DNA of 64,000 nucleotides from Adiantum capillus-veneris (taxonomy: Eukaryota; Streptophyta; Polypodiopsida; Polypodiales; Pteridaceae), in the NCBI GenBank assembly GCA_014529385.2, contig CM043954.1:8187806-8251805 (forward strand), in the 5' to 3' direction. Every line of letters begins with the position of its first letter. The stretch's first letter is position 1. This document shows, one piece after another, positions 33,601 through 46,800 of this stretch. Made by a program: the position numbers and the translations under genes. The notes under the pieces were generated by a model. The model did no database searches. It was not told the DNA's origin and worked only from the letters and a program-made list of their open reading frames with translations.

Positions 33601-35260
33601 GTGGTGGACCTTAACACCCAGTTATTCTTAATATAATTACATAGAGTGGATAAGTGGTGAATCTTAAGACCAAACCACTCATGCTACTAGGTATAATACG
33701 TTAGAGAAGTGGTAGACCTTGAATGTAAACACCCCATGTACAAAATATCATGGTTTTAGGGTGTTTCAATGGAGCCTAGCATCTTGGAGACATGGTAGAT
33801 CTTGATTCTTTCCATATTTGAATGGCACCTATCTTGGAAAAATGATGGAGGTTACTTCTCTCCATGCTTCAACGGAGCCTAGCTTTGACAAGTGGTGAAC
33901 CTTTGCTTCTCTCTATGTTTGAATAGAGTTAGCTTGGACAAGTGGTGTACCTTTGCTTCTCTCTATGTTTGAATAGAGTTAGCTTGGACAAGTTGTGGAC
34001 CTTGGAATGAAACCCCCATGTAAAACATATCATGGGCATTTCAAGTGGTAAGAAAGGATACCATTTAAGATATAACCTTATAGGTTGGACAAGTGGTGGA
34101 CCTTAATACATAGTTCTTCTTAATATAATGATATAGAGTGTACACGTGGTGTATCTTGAGACCAAACCACTCGTGCTACTAGGGATAATAGGTTAGACAA
34201 GTTGTGGGCCTTGAAATAAAACCCCCCATGTACAAAATAAAATGGGTTTAGGGTATTTAAATGGATCCTAGCTTGGAGACATGGTGGAGCTTGCTTCTCT
34301 CCATGTTTCAATGAAGCCTATCTTGGAGAAATGGTAGAGCATCCTTCTCTCCATGTTTCAATATAGCCTAGCTTGGACAAGTGGTGGACCTTTGGTTCTC
34401 TCTATGTTTCAATAGAGTTAGCTTGGACAAGTGGCGGACATTAAAACAAAACTCCCATGTAAAACATATCATGGGTAGTTCAAGTTGTGAGAAAAAAAAC
34501 CATTTAAAATATAACCTTATAGGTTGGACAAGTGGTGGACCTTAACACCCAATCCTTTTATACACATGACATAGAGTGGACAAGTGGTGAATCTTGAGAC
34601 CAAAACCTATCAAGCTACTAGGGATACTAGGTTGGACAAGTGGTGGATCCTGAATGTACATCCCTATGTACAAAATATCATGGGTTTAGGGTGTTTCAAT
34701 GGAGTCTAGCATATTGGAGACATGGTGGAGCTTGCTTCGCTCCATGTTTCAAGTGGTGGACCTTCAATTATTTTCCCATACCTAGTTTAGACAACCATAC
34801 ACTTTGCAACTCTAAAGGTTGGACGAGTGGTGGAGCTTTGTTTATTTCCATTTTTAATGGATCCTAGCTTGGACAAGTGGTGGACCTTGGAAAAAAGTCC
34901 CCCCTGTACAACAAGCTGAGTTTTTTCATGTTTTAATGGAAGAGAGATTCGACAAATGGTGGAGCTTGCTTATCTCCATGTGGATTTTAGAACTAGCTTG
35001 GACAAGTGGTGGAGCTTTGCTTTTTACTCTTCATAATACAATGATGTATAGGTTGGTTACATGGTGAATCTTAAGGCCAAACCTCCCATCTTACTAGAGA
35101 TGATAGGTTGGACAAGTGGTCAACCTTCTATCATTTCTCCATGCCTATAATTAGACAATTAGTAGAACTAGCATCTTTCTATGTTGTCTAGAGCTGAGCT
35201 TGGACAAGTAGTGGACCTTGCTACTCTCTTCCCTTGGTTTATTAGTTTGAAGACTCATTA
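30631..35260. repeat. Satellite array, left arm part 2, about 440-bp higher-order units
   Basis: Long array with core TTGGACAAGTGGTGGACC on the + strand. The marker clause ATAACCTTATAGGTTGG recurs near 31091, 31440, 31875, 32300, 33080, 33520, 34080 and 34515, giving a higher-order period of about 420-440 bp. Each unit contains about eight diverged monomers. It is the reverse complement of the right-arm array at 43900-53175. A single opposite-orientation monomer is at about 30640. Confidence 0.93.
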
Positions 35261-36006
35261 TATATACTTGCTTAGATCTATATAATTACTCATTAGTTAG
35301 GTTACAAGTAGGTATGTAATTTGTTAGCCTCAAGGGACTTTGAATATTGAATAGTAAGAAAGTCAAGTGCTGGTTTGAAGATCTTTTGCTTATCTAAACT
35401 AGACTCTAACTCAATAATAAGTTTCTTAAGTTCCACGAATTGTCCTATCTAGGCTCCAAAAGAGTCTTAATTGTTTGTGCTAGATTCTAACTTCCTTGAT
35501 GGGGTAGAATCCTAGAAAAATGAGGCACTATAAGTTTTACCTTAGCTCAAATGGATTTTCACTTAAACTAGACTGCAATTTGGCACTCTAGTATCTTTGT
35601 CTCGATGGAGTTTAACACTAGATACATAGTAGTGATATTTAAGCTTCATGTCTCTTCACTTGATCGAGATATGAGACCATACTTTCAAGGTCACCACTTG
35701 TCTTACCTAAAGACCAATGTGAGACATGGGCAAGAAAGCCATCCGATATTGTTTTAAGGACTATTACATAGACAATCAATAACTTAAGTAAAGCAAAAAG
35801 TACTTGGATCTTTCACAATTAATAACTTAAGTAAAGCCAAAAAGACTTGGATCTTTGACAGTTTTTTTCAAACTAAAAAAGCACAATCTCATGCTAACAA
35901 AACTATAAATCACAATTGAAAGTTTTGAACAAGAAAAAGATCAGCAATCTTAATAAGAAGGATACTTTTCATTTCATTTGATGATTACAAACTAAAAGAA
36001 AGTCTC
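35261..36006. other. Non-coding region between left array and the chimeric gene
   Basis: Unique sequence with an imperfect duplication near 35770-35860 (AATAACTTAAGTAAAGC, ACTTGGATCTTT repeated). It includes the 3' flank of the - strand gene ending at 36007. No gene seen. Confidence 0.5.
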
Positions 36007-37402
36007 TCAAGAAATTGATAAACAAAAAATGTAGGTGACTGCTTCATTATTTTGAGCAAAAATATCAAAATCTCTATTGATTGAGCTCCATCTAGTAGTA
36101 TCCTTTGTAAGATCCTGCAGAAGGAATAAAAAGAAAGATTTGTTAGATACCATGCACATGAGTGTTCAAGCATGTGTATCAAGAATATATGACATGTCAC
36201 TAGTACCTTAGGGTTGCTTTCTATCCAGCCTTAGAAGATTGTTCTCAGCTTTCACCTTATTTATATAAGCTTTGCTGTGGTTGCCTTCAAAACTCCTTTT
36301 GTGTTACAACCCAATTGCCTAGCTAAAGTGGTCAATTGTGACGCCTTCATGCTTTCAATGGGTGTACGCTCCTTTGCCAAGATCTCTTGTATTTGGGCTC
36401 TTCTCATTTCATTGCGGTGGCTTGTGTCACTTGCATCTTCAATGATAGTTTCATCTCTGTCACCTTTTGCAGGTGGTATTCTTCTTGTAAAGAACACCTT
36501 AGCTGACCAAACATCATTTTTTTGCTTCCAATACTCCATGATTTGTTTGTATTCACTATCATTTGTCACTATAGGTTGTCCATAACGATTAGAAGCAATT
36601 AAATCACGCACATCCCTTCTCTCATCAAGCTGAATCAAGTATGGCAGTAGCTCCTCCAAGAGCATATTGTCAACCATCTTCTCAGCATCAAATTGTGGTG
36701 GAAAAATGCAATTGTTTGCTGGTGAAATACATCCCTTGTAAGGAGAGTCATCAATAAGCACTGTTCTTTGTGGATCACATTCAAACCCCATGGCATTTTG
36801 GCTAGAGGCTTGAACATTGCCTCAACGTTTGGATTGTCGGGTCTAAACAATTTTTGAGTTTGAGCGGTGTAGCAAACATCTTGCGACCAAATTGCAAAGA
36901 AAGGCAATGTATCCTCAGCTAAGTTGTTTAGTGCTGCAAGGATTTGATACACATTATTCCTAGTAGCTGTCGACCAAATTGCAACATTAAACCTCTGTAA
37001 AATAGTCTTCAAGAATTGGATGCAACCTGGCCTGAGTATAATATATCTTTTGAATCCATTTGCACTGAGTTGTGGTGTGAGGATGGTTGAGGGAACGTTT
37101 CAACAATAGACCATTTAAATCCAATATAATTGTAAGCATGGATTTCTCAACATCTACGCTACATGACGTAGTACCAATTGGCAATAGCTCGTGAGTGGAC
37201 TTTTCAGTCTCTTTTGATGTATGTTGCATTTTTGAAGCATCGATTTCTTGGTTCTCATTATTGGAAGCTTGCTCAAGTTGCACAACACTAGACTCTAGTA
37301 TAGAAATATCATCCATCTTGGGCACTTTAGAAACCATAGAATCTATGGATTCTATAGTTGTTGACTGAACCATAGGAGCATTATCCATCCCAGTTTGTGA
37401 AT
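36007..37402 (-). pseudogene. FCP1/NIF-like HAD phosphatase region with SAP-like tail
   Basis: Two exons (37402-36207 and 36114-36007) joined by a 92-nt intron. After a Ser/Glu-rich lead comes TIILDLNGLLLKR (motif I; the usual DxD is DLN, a variant also common in plant NLI-interacting-factor-like proteins). Next is ILRPGCIQFLKTILQRF in a shifted frame, AIWSTATRNNVYQIL (motif II region) and RTVLIDDSPYKGCISP (motif III with intact DD). Downstream is MKASQLTTLARQLGCNTKG, which resembles a SAP DNA-binding helix pair. The last exon reads DLTKDTTRWSSINRDF. FCP1-like enzymes dephosphorylate proteins such as the RNA polymerase II tail; here the substrate is unknown and the Asp-to-Asn change questions activity. 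At least two frameshifts. Confidence 0.75.
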
Positions 37403-37539
37403 CTAAGAAAACACACACACAAATGGTATCTCAAAACCACTAGAATTTTATTCACCATATTTATATGTAGAACTCCTAGTAAGAAATTTATTTAAGGTAA
37501 AGTCGTTGTTAGAATCCTTGCAACCATTTTCAGCATTCG

Positions 37540-37840
37540 TACACCAAACACCACTTGTCTAAAATACAATCTACTAACTCAACATTTTCCATCCTACACT
37601 TTATTAAAGATGAGTACTTAAAGTGAAAACTAAAAGCCACCCTTGTTGAGGAAACATGGATACAAGGTCCACCAAATGTCCAACCTAGACTACAAGCAAA
37701 CAATTAGAGATTTGGCTTAGATTTGGATTCAAAGGCCACCACTTATTCAAGTAAGATAACTCCACTTGTTTAAGACAGTAATGTTTGAAGCCCCACCACT
37801 TGTCCAACCTAGACATTGATTAAATTTTGGTAAGATTTAT
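37540..37840. repeat. Few satellite monomers in an intron, right-arm orientation
   Basis: Scattered cores such as ACCACTTGTCTAA, GGTCCACCAAATGTCC and CCACCACTTGTCCAACC between the SET and HAD exons. These are the first monomers in the opposite orientation to 27-35 kb, so the array flips between 35.2 and 37.5 kb. Confidence 0.85.
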
Positions 37841-38040
37841 CACAAATCTAGAGTAGAATCAAGATTCTATGGCCAAGGTAGTCAAATAAGTTAGACAACA
37901 CACAAAGCATAAGAGCACTCTAGATTCTCGTTGAGCATAAACTAAACAATAATCAAATGTTATATTCACTTGAGATTTCATCCATGAAAAATGAAAATGA
38001 TGCATGTACTTGAGATTTCCATCCATGTACAATACTTTAC

Positions 38041-38599
38041 AATGTCAAGTAAAGTTATAGTCAGCAAACAACTCTTCTCCTGCTTCAACTTGACAAATAG
38101 TCTCAATGCATACATGGCCATATTCTTCTGACTTGATGTGTGAAGAGGTGCATTTATGCCAAGTGGCAAATTTGGATCAAATGTATAGCGTACGTTGGGA
38201 CAGACATTTGTACTGTGAGAACTATTTATATAGCCCGACACGTTTCCTTCTTCTACACAACCAATAATGTATGATTGATCTTCCTCTTCTTCTATGTTTG
38301 GATCCTCTAGAAGAGAATATTTATAAGCTCTTGGAAATATTTTGCATATCTTTTTCCAGTCTTGAAATCTATACTTATGCCTCCATAGTTTAGAATAGTC
38401 AAACCACTTTCCAGGGTAGTATGCACAAATAGCCCATAACCAGCTCCTTCAATACATGAAAGTCGCACTTCAAAATCCACACCGTTAATATGGAAAATTA
38501 CATCTTTGGGAATAGGAAAAGTTGGTGTCCCAAAAGGATCTTCATGCCAATCATAGTGTGAAATACATCTAGTTTTTATATCACTTAACTCCTTTGTGT
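38041..38599 (-). pseudogene. SET-domain exon of the DNA transposon gene
   Basis: Exon bounded by TTTTTGCAG (acceptor) and GTAAAG (donor). Readable SET motifs in order are GVDFEVRLSCIEGAGYGLFV (SAM-binding GxG), TILNYGGISIDF, then GYINSSHSTNVCPNVRYTFD (the asparagine motif) in a second frame. The third-frame end is VEAGEELFADYNFT (the GEEL..DY catalytic block). This order is that of SET lysine methyltransferases. No pre-SET or post-SET cysteine cluster is evident. Two frameshifts (near 38330 and 38180) break it. The TGA directly after NFT lies seven bases before the donor and may be a mutated codon rather than the original end, because the phase continues into the 37402 exon. Confidence 0.78.
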
Positions 38600-38679
38600 C
38601 TGCAAAAAGAAAAAATATTATGCATAAAATAATGACAATATCAAAGAAAGATATCATTATTTTATAGTCCAATAGGTCC

Positions 38680-41000
38680 ATTGTATGGAAGACTTAGAGT
38701 GCCTCTTACATGGTGCCTCCAAGGTTTCCAAAAAATAAAATCATTGGAAAAAAAAGGCCACTGTGTCTCCAATCTATTGCCCATTTGAAGCATAGAGAGA
38801 ACCAAGGTCCACCACTTGTCCAAGCTAGACATGGAGCATTGACACAAGATCCAACACTTATCCAAGAACCCTATAGTATATGTGGTAACATGGGATGCAT
38901 TGATGCAACAAAAGTAGTCTAGCCTCCTCATCCATCTCTTTTTTCTTGTAGCCTAGAGGGATTAGTTTCAAGGTCTATCACTAGTCAAAAACTACACATA
39001 GAACATTGATACAAGGTTCCACCACATGTGAAACCTATCATCTCTAGTAGCATGGATGGTTTGATATCAAGGTTCACTCGCGTGTCCTACCTATACTCTA
39101 TTGTAGCATAGAGATTCTGGTTTGGTGGTACTACACTTGTCCAAACTTGGCTTGTTGTTGATATCTGGAGGTAATCAAGGGTCCTCCACTTGTCCAAGTT
39201 AGGCATATAAAACAATTGCAAGGTCCACCATGTTCCACATATGATTGATGGCATGGTCTTATTTCATGGGCAACCATCTTCTCTCCAACATGTGTCCAAC
39301 CTCGGCTCCATTGAAGCATGGAGAGAAGCAAGGTCCACCACTTATCAAAGCTATTATTTTCTCCCAGTGCTTTCAAAACCCATAATACGTTGTACATGGG
39401 GGGGGGGGATTCTTGTTTCAAGGTCCACCACTTGGCTAAGATTGGATCCATTGAAACATAAAGAGAAGCAAGCTCTACCATTTGTCCAAGCTAGGTGCCA
39501 TTGAAACATGAAAAACCCCATAATATGTTGTATACGGGGGGTGTTTTTCAAGGTCTACCACTTGTCTAAGCTATGGTCCATTGGAACATGGAGAGAAGCA
39601 AAGCTCCACCACTTTTCTAAGCTAGGATCCATTGAAACATGGAGAGAAGCAAGCTCCATTGTTTGTCTAAGCTAGGCTCCATTGGAACATGGAGAAAACA
39701 AGCTCCACCACTTGCCTATTATTGCATAGAGATTCTGGTTTGAAGGTCCACCACTTGTCCAACCTTGCCTTCATGTATGGAGATAATCAAGAGTGCAATG
39801 CTTCTCTAAGCTAGGGACATAAAAGAGTTTCAAGGTCCACTACATATACGATCTATGATGGGTTGTAGCATGGGAGGTTTCATTTTAAGGTTGACCACTT
39901 CTCCAGCTCCGCTTGTCCAACCTCAGATCCATTGAAGAATGGAGAATAAAGGTGTACCAACTCTCCAAAATAGGCAAGAAAATCTCTATAAAACCCATGA
40001 ATTGTTAATATATGCTATGCTGTGGAGTTTGTTTGAAGGTCCACTCCTTATCCAAGCTACAATCCATTGAAGCATGGAAATAAGTAAGATATATCTCTAG
40101 TCCAAGATAGGATCCATTGAAACATAGAGAGAATCAAGGTCCACCACTTGTCCAAGCTATGCATGGGTAATTGATATAAGGACCACTACGTTTTCACCTA
40201 TACTATGCTCTATCATGGATGGTTTCATATCCACCAATTTTCCAACCTATTTAGTAGGTTGTATTATGGGGGTTTGGTTTCAAGGTACTTCACTTGTCTA
40301 AGGTGGGTTCCATTGAACCATGGAGAGAAACAATGTCTACCACTTGTCCAAAATATGCTCCTTTAAAACATAAAAGCAAGGTCCACCACTTGTCCAAGCT
40401 AATGTTTCTCTCCATTGAAGCATGGAGAGAAACAAGGTCTACCACCTGTCCAAAATATGCTCCATTGAAACATAAAAGCAAGGTCCACCACTTGTCCAAG
40501 CTAATATAACAAATGGGTGTTGGTTACAAGGTGTACCACACTTGTCTAAACTAGTCTCCATGCAAGGTCCACCACATGTCCAAGCTATATGAGCTTGGTT
40601 TGAAGGTCTACCACACCTCTTGAAATTAGGATCCATGTAAGGTCCACCTTTTGTCAAGCTATGCCTTTAGTGAGTACTAAAACTAAGTAAATTGCAGTAC
40701 TTAAATACCTTTCCAAGCTCATTAAGATTTTGGTCTCTAAGGCCACCACCACATGTCTAATCTATGCTCTAATTGATTACTTATGCTAGTTCTCAAAGTC
40801 CAAACATAAGCTCCCTTCTAGCAAGGTTAGTTTAAATTTAGGCTCCAACACCTGTCTAAGCTAGGTTCAATTTATGAAGCATCACCATTTAACCATGCTA
40901 CGATCTAATGTATCATATCAAGGGGTATTGATAAAAGGTCCAAAACTTATTGAGTTCAAGCTCTTAAGTAATTAAGTCTTTGTGAGTATTAAATGTTTAT
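38680..41000. repeat. Satellite array inside the 2.6-kb intron of the chimeric gene
   Basis: Cores GGTCCACCACTTGTCCAA on the + strand at irregular 50-100 bp spacing, with interspersed CTCCATTGAAACATGGAGAG clauses. Less regular than 43.9-53.2 kb. It lies wholly between donor 41179 and acceptor 38600, so it would be spliced out. Confidence 0.88.
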
Positions 41001-41179
41001 AGTTTTAGTCTAAAGATCCACCATTCAAAAACTCAAGTAATTTACTATTTACATTCAAACCTTGAATGCTTGAGATAAAAAATACAAACTCAATCAATAC
41101 TATATAAGCAAAATCTAACATTAAGAGTATCAAATCAGTAACAAGAAACACTAACATGCACAAGAAACTCAAAACATAC

Positions 41180-43837
41180 GTGTCTCCATTTCCAAAAAGT
41201 CCTCCATTGACAGAGGATGTTGTTGTTGTTGTTCTTCTTCTCTTTGTGGAGAGCACTCCTCTGTAACAGGCACAATGTCGTCTGATTGCGAAGTGGATTG
41301 TTGAAGTCCAGCCCATTTTTCTATATCTTCATGAGACTTAACAAAGTCTAGCAGCATGGTCTCCACGTTTTTTTGCCTCCTCCACACTATCAATTAAGCA
41401 TATAACTTCTTTTTTCTGTTGTATTCCTTCTTGTGCAACCAAGGAGCCATCACCAAAAACATCAACAAGCTTGCGGTCTTCAAAACAATATGTACGAATG
41501 TAGTGCTTGACCAAAGCTCTTTTTTTGGCCTCCAAATATTGCAAATCTGACATATCGTTATCTGCTACTTGAAGAAGAGAACAATCAATTGGCATGGGAT
41601 GTTCCTCTGATCTTCTTCTCAGGTCTTCAAATGCATTGCCTTGTCCCAAGAAGGCAATAACTGTTAGGAATTGAATTGCTCCTTTGCAAGGAGCTGATGG
41701 AAAGTGATGCAATGCACCACAACAATGGTAGCTCAGATTATCTCCCATGGCGTGAAAGGCACATTGCAATTTTGTGAAGTTAGTGAAATCCACAAATGCA
41801 AGAAAGACAAATCCAGGATCTGTTGACCCTCCAGCAATAGCCAAGATCCCATCCAAAGCATTGTTAAATGTCTCCTCACTCCACTTCAAATTGCCTCCAA
41901 CTTTTTTTGTCATATCTAAAACACATAAGCCAATAGGCACTTTATTATTGAAGTGGCGCATCAAGTAGAGATTGCCTTCCATTTGTAGGCTCACCACATA
42001 GATTGACCATGGCAAATCTCTAGGCTCAGTTTTCTCCTTTTGAAGGTGAATTGCCCATTGCATGTATTTTATTGCTCCATCTGGAAAAGCCATTTTCTTT
42101 GTTCCACGCGTCAAACTAGATCTGATCCATTCCTCGCATAGCATTAAAAGTGTTTTATAAACAACATCATTGATGTTATACATTTTGACCACCTCCTCCA
42201 GTCTTTACATGGTGAAGACTCATTCAAATTGTTGAAGCCTTCAAGAAGTGCATCTTGAATCAATTTGTCTTGCTTCAACTGCTTGATTCGATCATACATG
42301 TCAGTTGCATCACCATCCTTTGCACTCTTTGACAGTAAAATCTTCTCATCTCTAATCTCTTCTTGAATAGTCTTTACCTCTGATTCCTCAAGGCCACAAA
42401 GGTATCTAAATACAGTTGTTGGGGGTTTCTTATTCTCCTCTTCTAGCCTTTTCAATGATTTCTATCCAGCAATCATAAATTAAATCAGAGTACGTGACCA
42501 TGTGTGCCTGTTTAGCAATCCAACTGCTGCTGCTGCACTCATTCTTGCCAATCGAAGAAAAGCCTAAAAGAAATAGAGAAATAATTAAACTATTGAGCAA
42601 GATTTGTTAATTAAACACTATCAAAAAGACAAAGAAAATAACTTACATCCCATCCGGCACGAGATGCATGTCCCTCTGCAATTCCACTTGCTGCCTTTGG
42701 TGGTCGTCCTGAGAAGATCCATTGACTCCGTAAATGTCTCAATATTTGGCTGTAAGGTTGCTTGACATACAATGCCTGAGCCTCCTCATTTGCAATGGCA
42801 GATATAGCAGTTGCAACAAATGGAGGAGCATTCACAACAATGCGAGCCTTTCTAAATTTATACACGCTAATCAGTCTTTCAAATATCTCTTTGTTGTTTT
42901 GTTCATTGTGAAGCAAAACTTTTGCAGCATAGATTGAATGCTGCCCATCAAGAATCCAATAATGATAATCTTTAATTTTTTGCTCCTCTACCTCTTCTAC
43001 TGCCAAAGGAGTCCCCTTCTTTGATTTTGCATTTCGAACAGGCATCAAATATGCACATGCTGCAGGCTTGGTCGTACTCCGTGAAAATCCAAATAACACA
43101 CTTTCAGCGTGTTTTTTATCCATAATACGTGCATTATAGTGATCAGGAGCAAGCCAACAATTTTGAATAGGGATATCAAATTCCCTATATTGGAAAGGAA
43201 AATAATTTATGTACTTATTCATTCCACCTGTATCTTTTTCTTGTCCTTTCATGGCCTCAGCTTCTAAAACATGGATCCACAATTCTCATCTTTGACATTG
43301 AACCCTCTGTTGATGAGGATGCCAAAGATGCCTTGTCTACATCCAAAATGGAACTAGTTCGCTTAGCTGCTACTTTCTGCACTTTTGCTTGCTTCTTTGT
43401 GGATGGTGGTCGTGAAGCTTTCACCTTTTTTCGTTGTAGTGTGGCAATGATGGAGCTTTGAAGTTGATCTGCTGTGATATTTGGATTTGATTCTGCAAAC
43501 TTCCATCCTTGAGAAAACATTGTCTCTTCTTTGTTTCTAAACATGCGCTCCAATGCATATGCTCCTGGAGATAGTTGAAATTCTAGATTCATTGGAACTA
43601 GAATGTCAATGCATTCCACCTCCGGATGACTATCAACTACAGAGACAGATGCTTCCACAACTTGTCCAACATCTTCAAACAAGGTGTCATTCTCCTTTTT
43701 GGCAATAAATAGATGCACCTTATGAAATTGTGCACCCTCTATACCATGTATGTCCAAATACCATTTCCTAAGATCATTGCAAGTATAGTCAACTGAGACA
43801 GCAACCCTTGCAACCTGTTTTTTTGGAGCCATCTTTC
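41180..43837 (-). pseudogene. ParB/DGQH-like N-terminal part of the chimeric gene
   Basis: Exon 43837-42647 starts MAPKKQVARVAVSVDYTCND and has a basic tail at about residues 155-180 (RKKVKASRPPSTKKQAKVQK), a plausible nuclear signal. After a frameshift it reads NYFPFQYREFDIPIQNCW, then YHYWILDGQHSIYAAKVL near 42960-42910. ILDGQHS..A resembles the nucleotide-contacting motif of ParB-like and DGQHR domains (recalled, not searched). Exon 42563-41180 (after an 83-nt intron) starts AFLRLARMSAAAAVG and goes on to a long stretch I do not recognise, with GFVFLAFVDFTNFTKLQCAF and YHCCGALHHFP. It ends in a Gln-rich tail, EEEQQQQHPLS. Frameshifts include one in an A7 run near 41370. Confidence 0.6.
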
Positions 43838-43859
43838 CTAAAACAAAAAAAACCAAATG

Positions 43860-46800
43860 TTATTTTAACATATACTTTTTTGTAATGGATTAAGTTTGTG
43901 TGAATACAAGGTCCACCACTTGTTCACGCTAGATCTAAGCAAGTATACATAGTGATCTTTTAATCTAGTAAACTAAGGGAAGGGAAAAGTAAGGTCCACC
44001 ACTTGTCCAAGCTCAGCTCTAGACAACATGGAGAGATTCGAGGTCTACTAATTGTCTCATATTGAAACATAGAGAGAAGCAAAGGTCCACCACTTGTCCA
44101 ATCTAGGGTCCATTGAAACATGGAGAGAAGCAAAGGTCCACCACTTGTCCAATCTAGGGTCCATTGAAACATGGAGAGAAGGATGCTCCACCATTTGTCC
44201 CAAATTGGCTCCATTGAAACATGAAGAGAAGCAAGATGCACCATGTCTTCGAGATGCTAGGCTCCATTGAAATATCTTAAACCCACGATATTTTGTATAT
44301 GTGGGGTTTAAATTCAAGGTCCACCACTTGTCCAACCTATTATCCCTAGTAGCATGAGTGGTTTGGTCTCAAGATTCACCACTTTTCCACTCTATGTAAT
44401 TATATTAATAAGATCTGGGTGTTAAGGTCGACCACTTGTTCAACATATAAAGGTATATCTTAAAGGGTATTCTTTCTCACCACTTGAAATGTCCATGATA
44501 TGTTTTACATGGGGGTTTGGTTCCAAGGTCCACCACTTATCCAAGCTAACTTTATTCTTCTCATAGAGAGAAGCAAAGGTCCACCACTTTTCCAAGCTAG
44601 GCTCCATTGAAACATGGAGACAAGGATGCTCCACCATTTTTCCAAGCCAGGTTCGTTTGAAACATGAAGAGAAGCAAGCTGCACCATGTGTCCAAAATGC
44701 TAGGCTCCATTGAAATATCTTAAACCCACGATATTTCGTACATGGGGGGTTTACATTCAAGGTCCACCACTTGTCCAACCTATAATCACTAGTAGCATGA
44801 GTGGTTTGGTCTCAAGATTCACCACTTTTCCACTGTATGTCATTATATTACGAAGATCTGGGTGTTAAGGTCCACCACTTGTACAACCTATAAGGCTATA
44901 TCTTAAAGGGTATTCTTTCTCACCACTTGGAATGACCATTAAGGGTTTTACATGGGGGTTTGGTTCCAAGGTCCACCACTTGTCTAATCTAACTGTATTG
45001 AAACATAGATAGAAGCAAATGTCCACCACTTGTCCAAGCTAGGGTCCATTGAAACATGGAGAGAAGGATGCTCCACCATTTGTCCAAGATAGGCTCCATT
45101 GAAACATGAACACAAGCAAGTTGCACCATGTCTCCAAGATGTTAAGATCGATTGAAATACCTTAAACCCACGATATTTTGTACATGGGGGGTTTACATTC
45201 AAGGTCCACCACTTGTCCAACCTATTATCTCTAGTAGCATGAGTGGTTTGGTCTGAAGATTCACCACTTTTCCACTCTATGTCATTACGTTAAGAAGATC
45301 TGAGTGTTAAGATCGACCACTTGTCCAACCTATAAGGGTATATCTTAAAGGGTATTCTTTCTCACCACTTGAAATGTCCATGATATGTTTTACATGGGGG
45401 TTTGGTTCCAAGGTCCACCACTTGTCCAAGCTAACTCTATTGAAACATAGAGATAAACAAAGGTCCACCACTTGTCCAAGCTAGGCTCCATTGAAACATG
45501 GAGAGAAGGATGCTCCACCATTTGTCGAAGCTAACTCTATTGAAACATGGGGGGTTTACATTCAAGGTCCACCACTTGTCCAAGCTATTAACACTAGTAG
45601 CATGATTGGTTTGGTCTCAAGATTCACCACTTTCTCTCTCTATGCCATTATATTAAGAATATTAGGGTGTTAAGGTCCACCACTTGTCCAACCTATAAGG
45701 CTATATCTTAAGGGTTATTCTTTCTCACCACTTGGAGTGACCATGATAGGTTTTACATGGGGGTTTGGTTCCAAGGTCCACCACTTGTCCAAGCTAGGGT
45801 CCATTGAAACATGGAGAGAAGGATGCTCCACCATTTGTCCAAGATACTGTCCATTGAAACATGAAGAGAAGCAAGCCACACCATGTCTCCAAGATGCTAG
45901 GCTCCCTTAAACCCATGATATTTCATACATGGGGGGTTTACATTCAAGGTCCACCACTTGTCCAACCTATTATCTCTTGTAGCATAAGTGGTTTGGTCTC
46001 AAGATTCACCACTTTTCCACTCTATGTTATTATACTAAAAATATATGGTTGTTAAGGCCCACCACTTGTTCAACCTATAAGGCTATACCTTAAACTTTAT
46101 TCTTTCTCACCACTTGGAGTTACCATGATAGGTTTTACATGGGGGTTTGGTTCCAAGGTCGACCACTTGTCCAAGCTAACTCTATTGAAACATAGACAGA
46201 AGCAAAGGTCCACCACTTGTCCAAGCTAGTCTCCATTGAAACATGGAGAGAAGAATGCTCCACCATTTGTCCAAGATAGACTCCATTGAAACATGAAGAG
46301 AAGCAAGTTGCACCATGTATCCAAGATGCTAAGCTCCATTGAAATACCTTAAACCCATGATATTTCGTACATGGGGGGTTTACATTCAAGGTCCACCACT
46401 TGTCCAACCTATTACCCCTAGTAGCATGAGTGGTTTGGTCTCAAGATTCACCACTTTTTCACTCTATGTCGTTATATTAAGAAGATCTAGATTTTAAGGT
46501 CGACCACTTGTCCAACCTATAAGGATAGATCTTAAAGGGTATTATTTCTCACCACTTGGAATGACCATGATATGTTTTACATGGGGGTTTGGTTCCAAGG
46601 TCCACCACTTGTCCAAGCTCAATCTATGGAAACATAGAGAGAAGCAAAGGTCCACCACTTGTCCAAGCTAGGCTCCATTGAGACATTTAGAGAAGGACTA
46701 TCCCCCATTAGTGGAAGATAGGCTTCATTAAAACATCAAAAGAAGCAAGCTGCACCATGTCTCCAGGATGCTAGGATCCATTGAAATACCTTAAACCCAC

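Larger units (their letters stand above)
36007..43837 (-). pseudogene. Chimeric gene: ParB/DGQH-like, SET, FCP1-like HAD and SAP-like regions
   Basis: Gene model on the - strand from splice sites I can see: exons 43837-42647, 42563-41180, 38599-38041, 37402-36207 and 36114-36007. Introns are 83, 2580, 638 and 92 nt. Donors are GTAAGT, GTATGT, GTAAAG and GTACTAG; acceptors end TTTTAG, TTGCAG, CTTAG and CTGCAG. Phases agree at every junction (0, then 1+2, then 1+2, then 0). Total coding length is about 1480 codons. ATG at 43832 sits five bases after an acceptor, so a 5' untranslated exon lies upstream. Lesions include frameshifts near 43270, 42500, 42450, 42195, 41370, 38330, 38180, 37060, 36785 and 36240, and a TGA just before the SET exon donor. 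The single-gene model is inference; the alternative is three adjacent genes. Confidence 0.6.
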
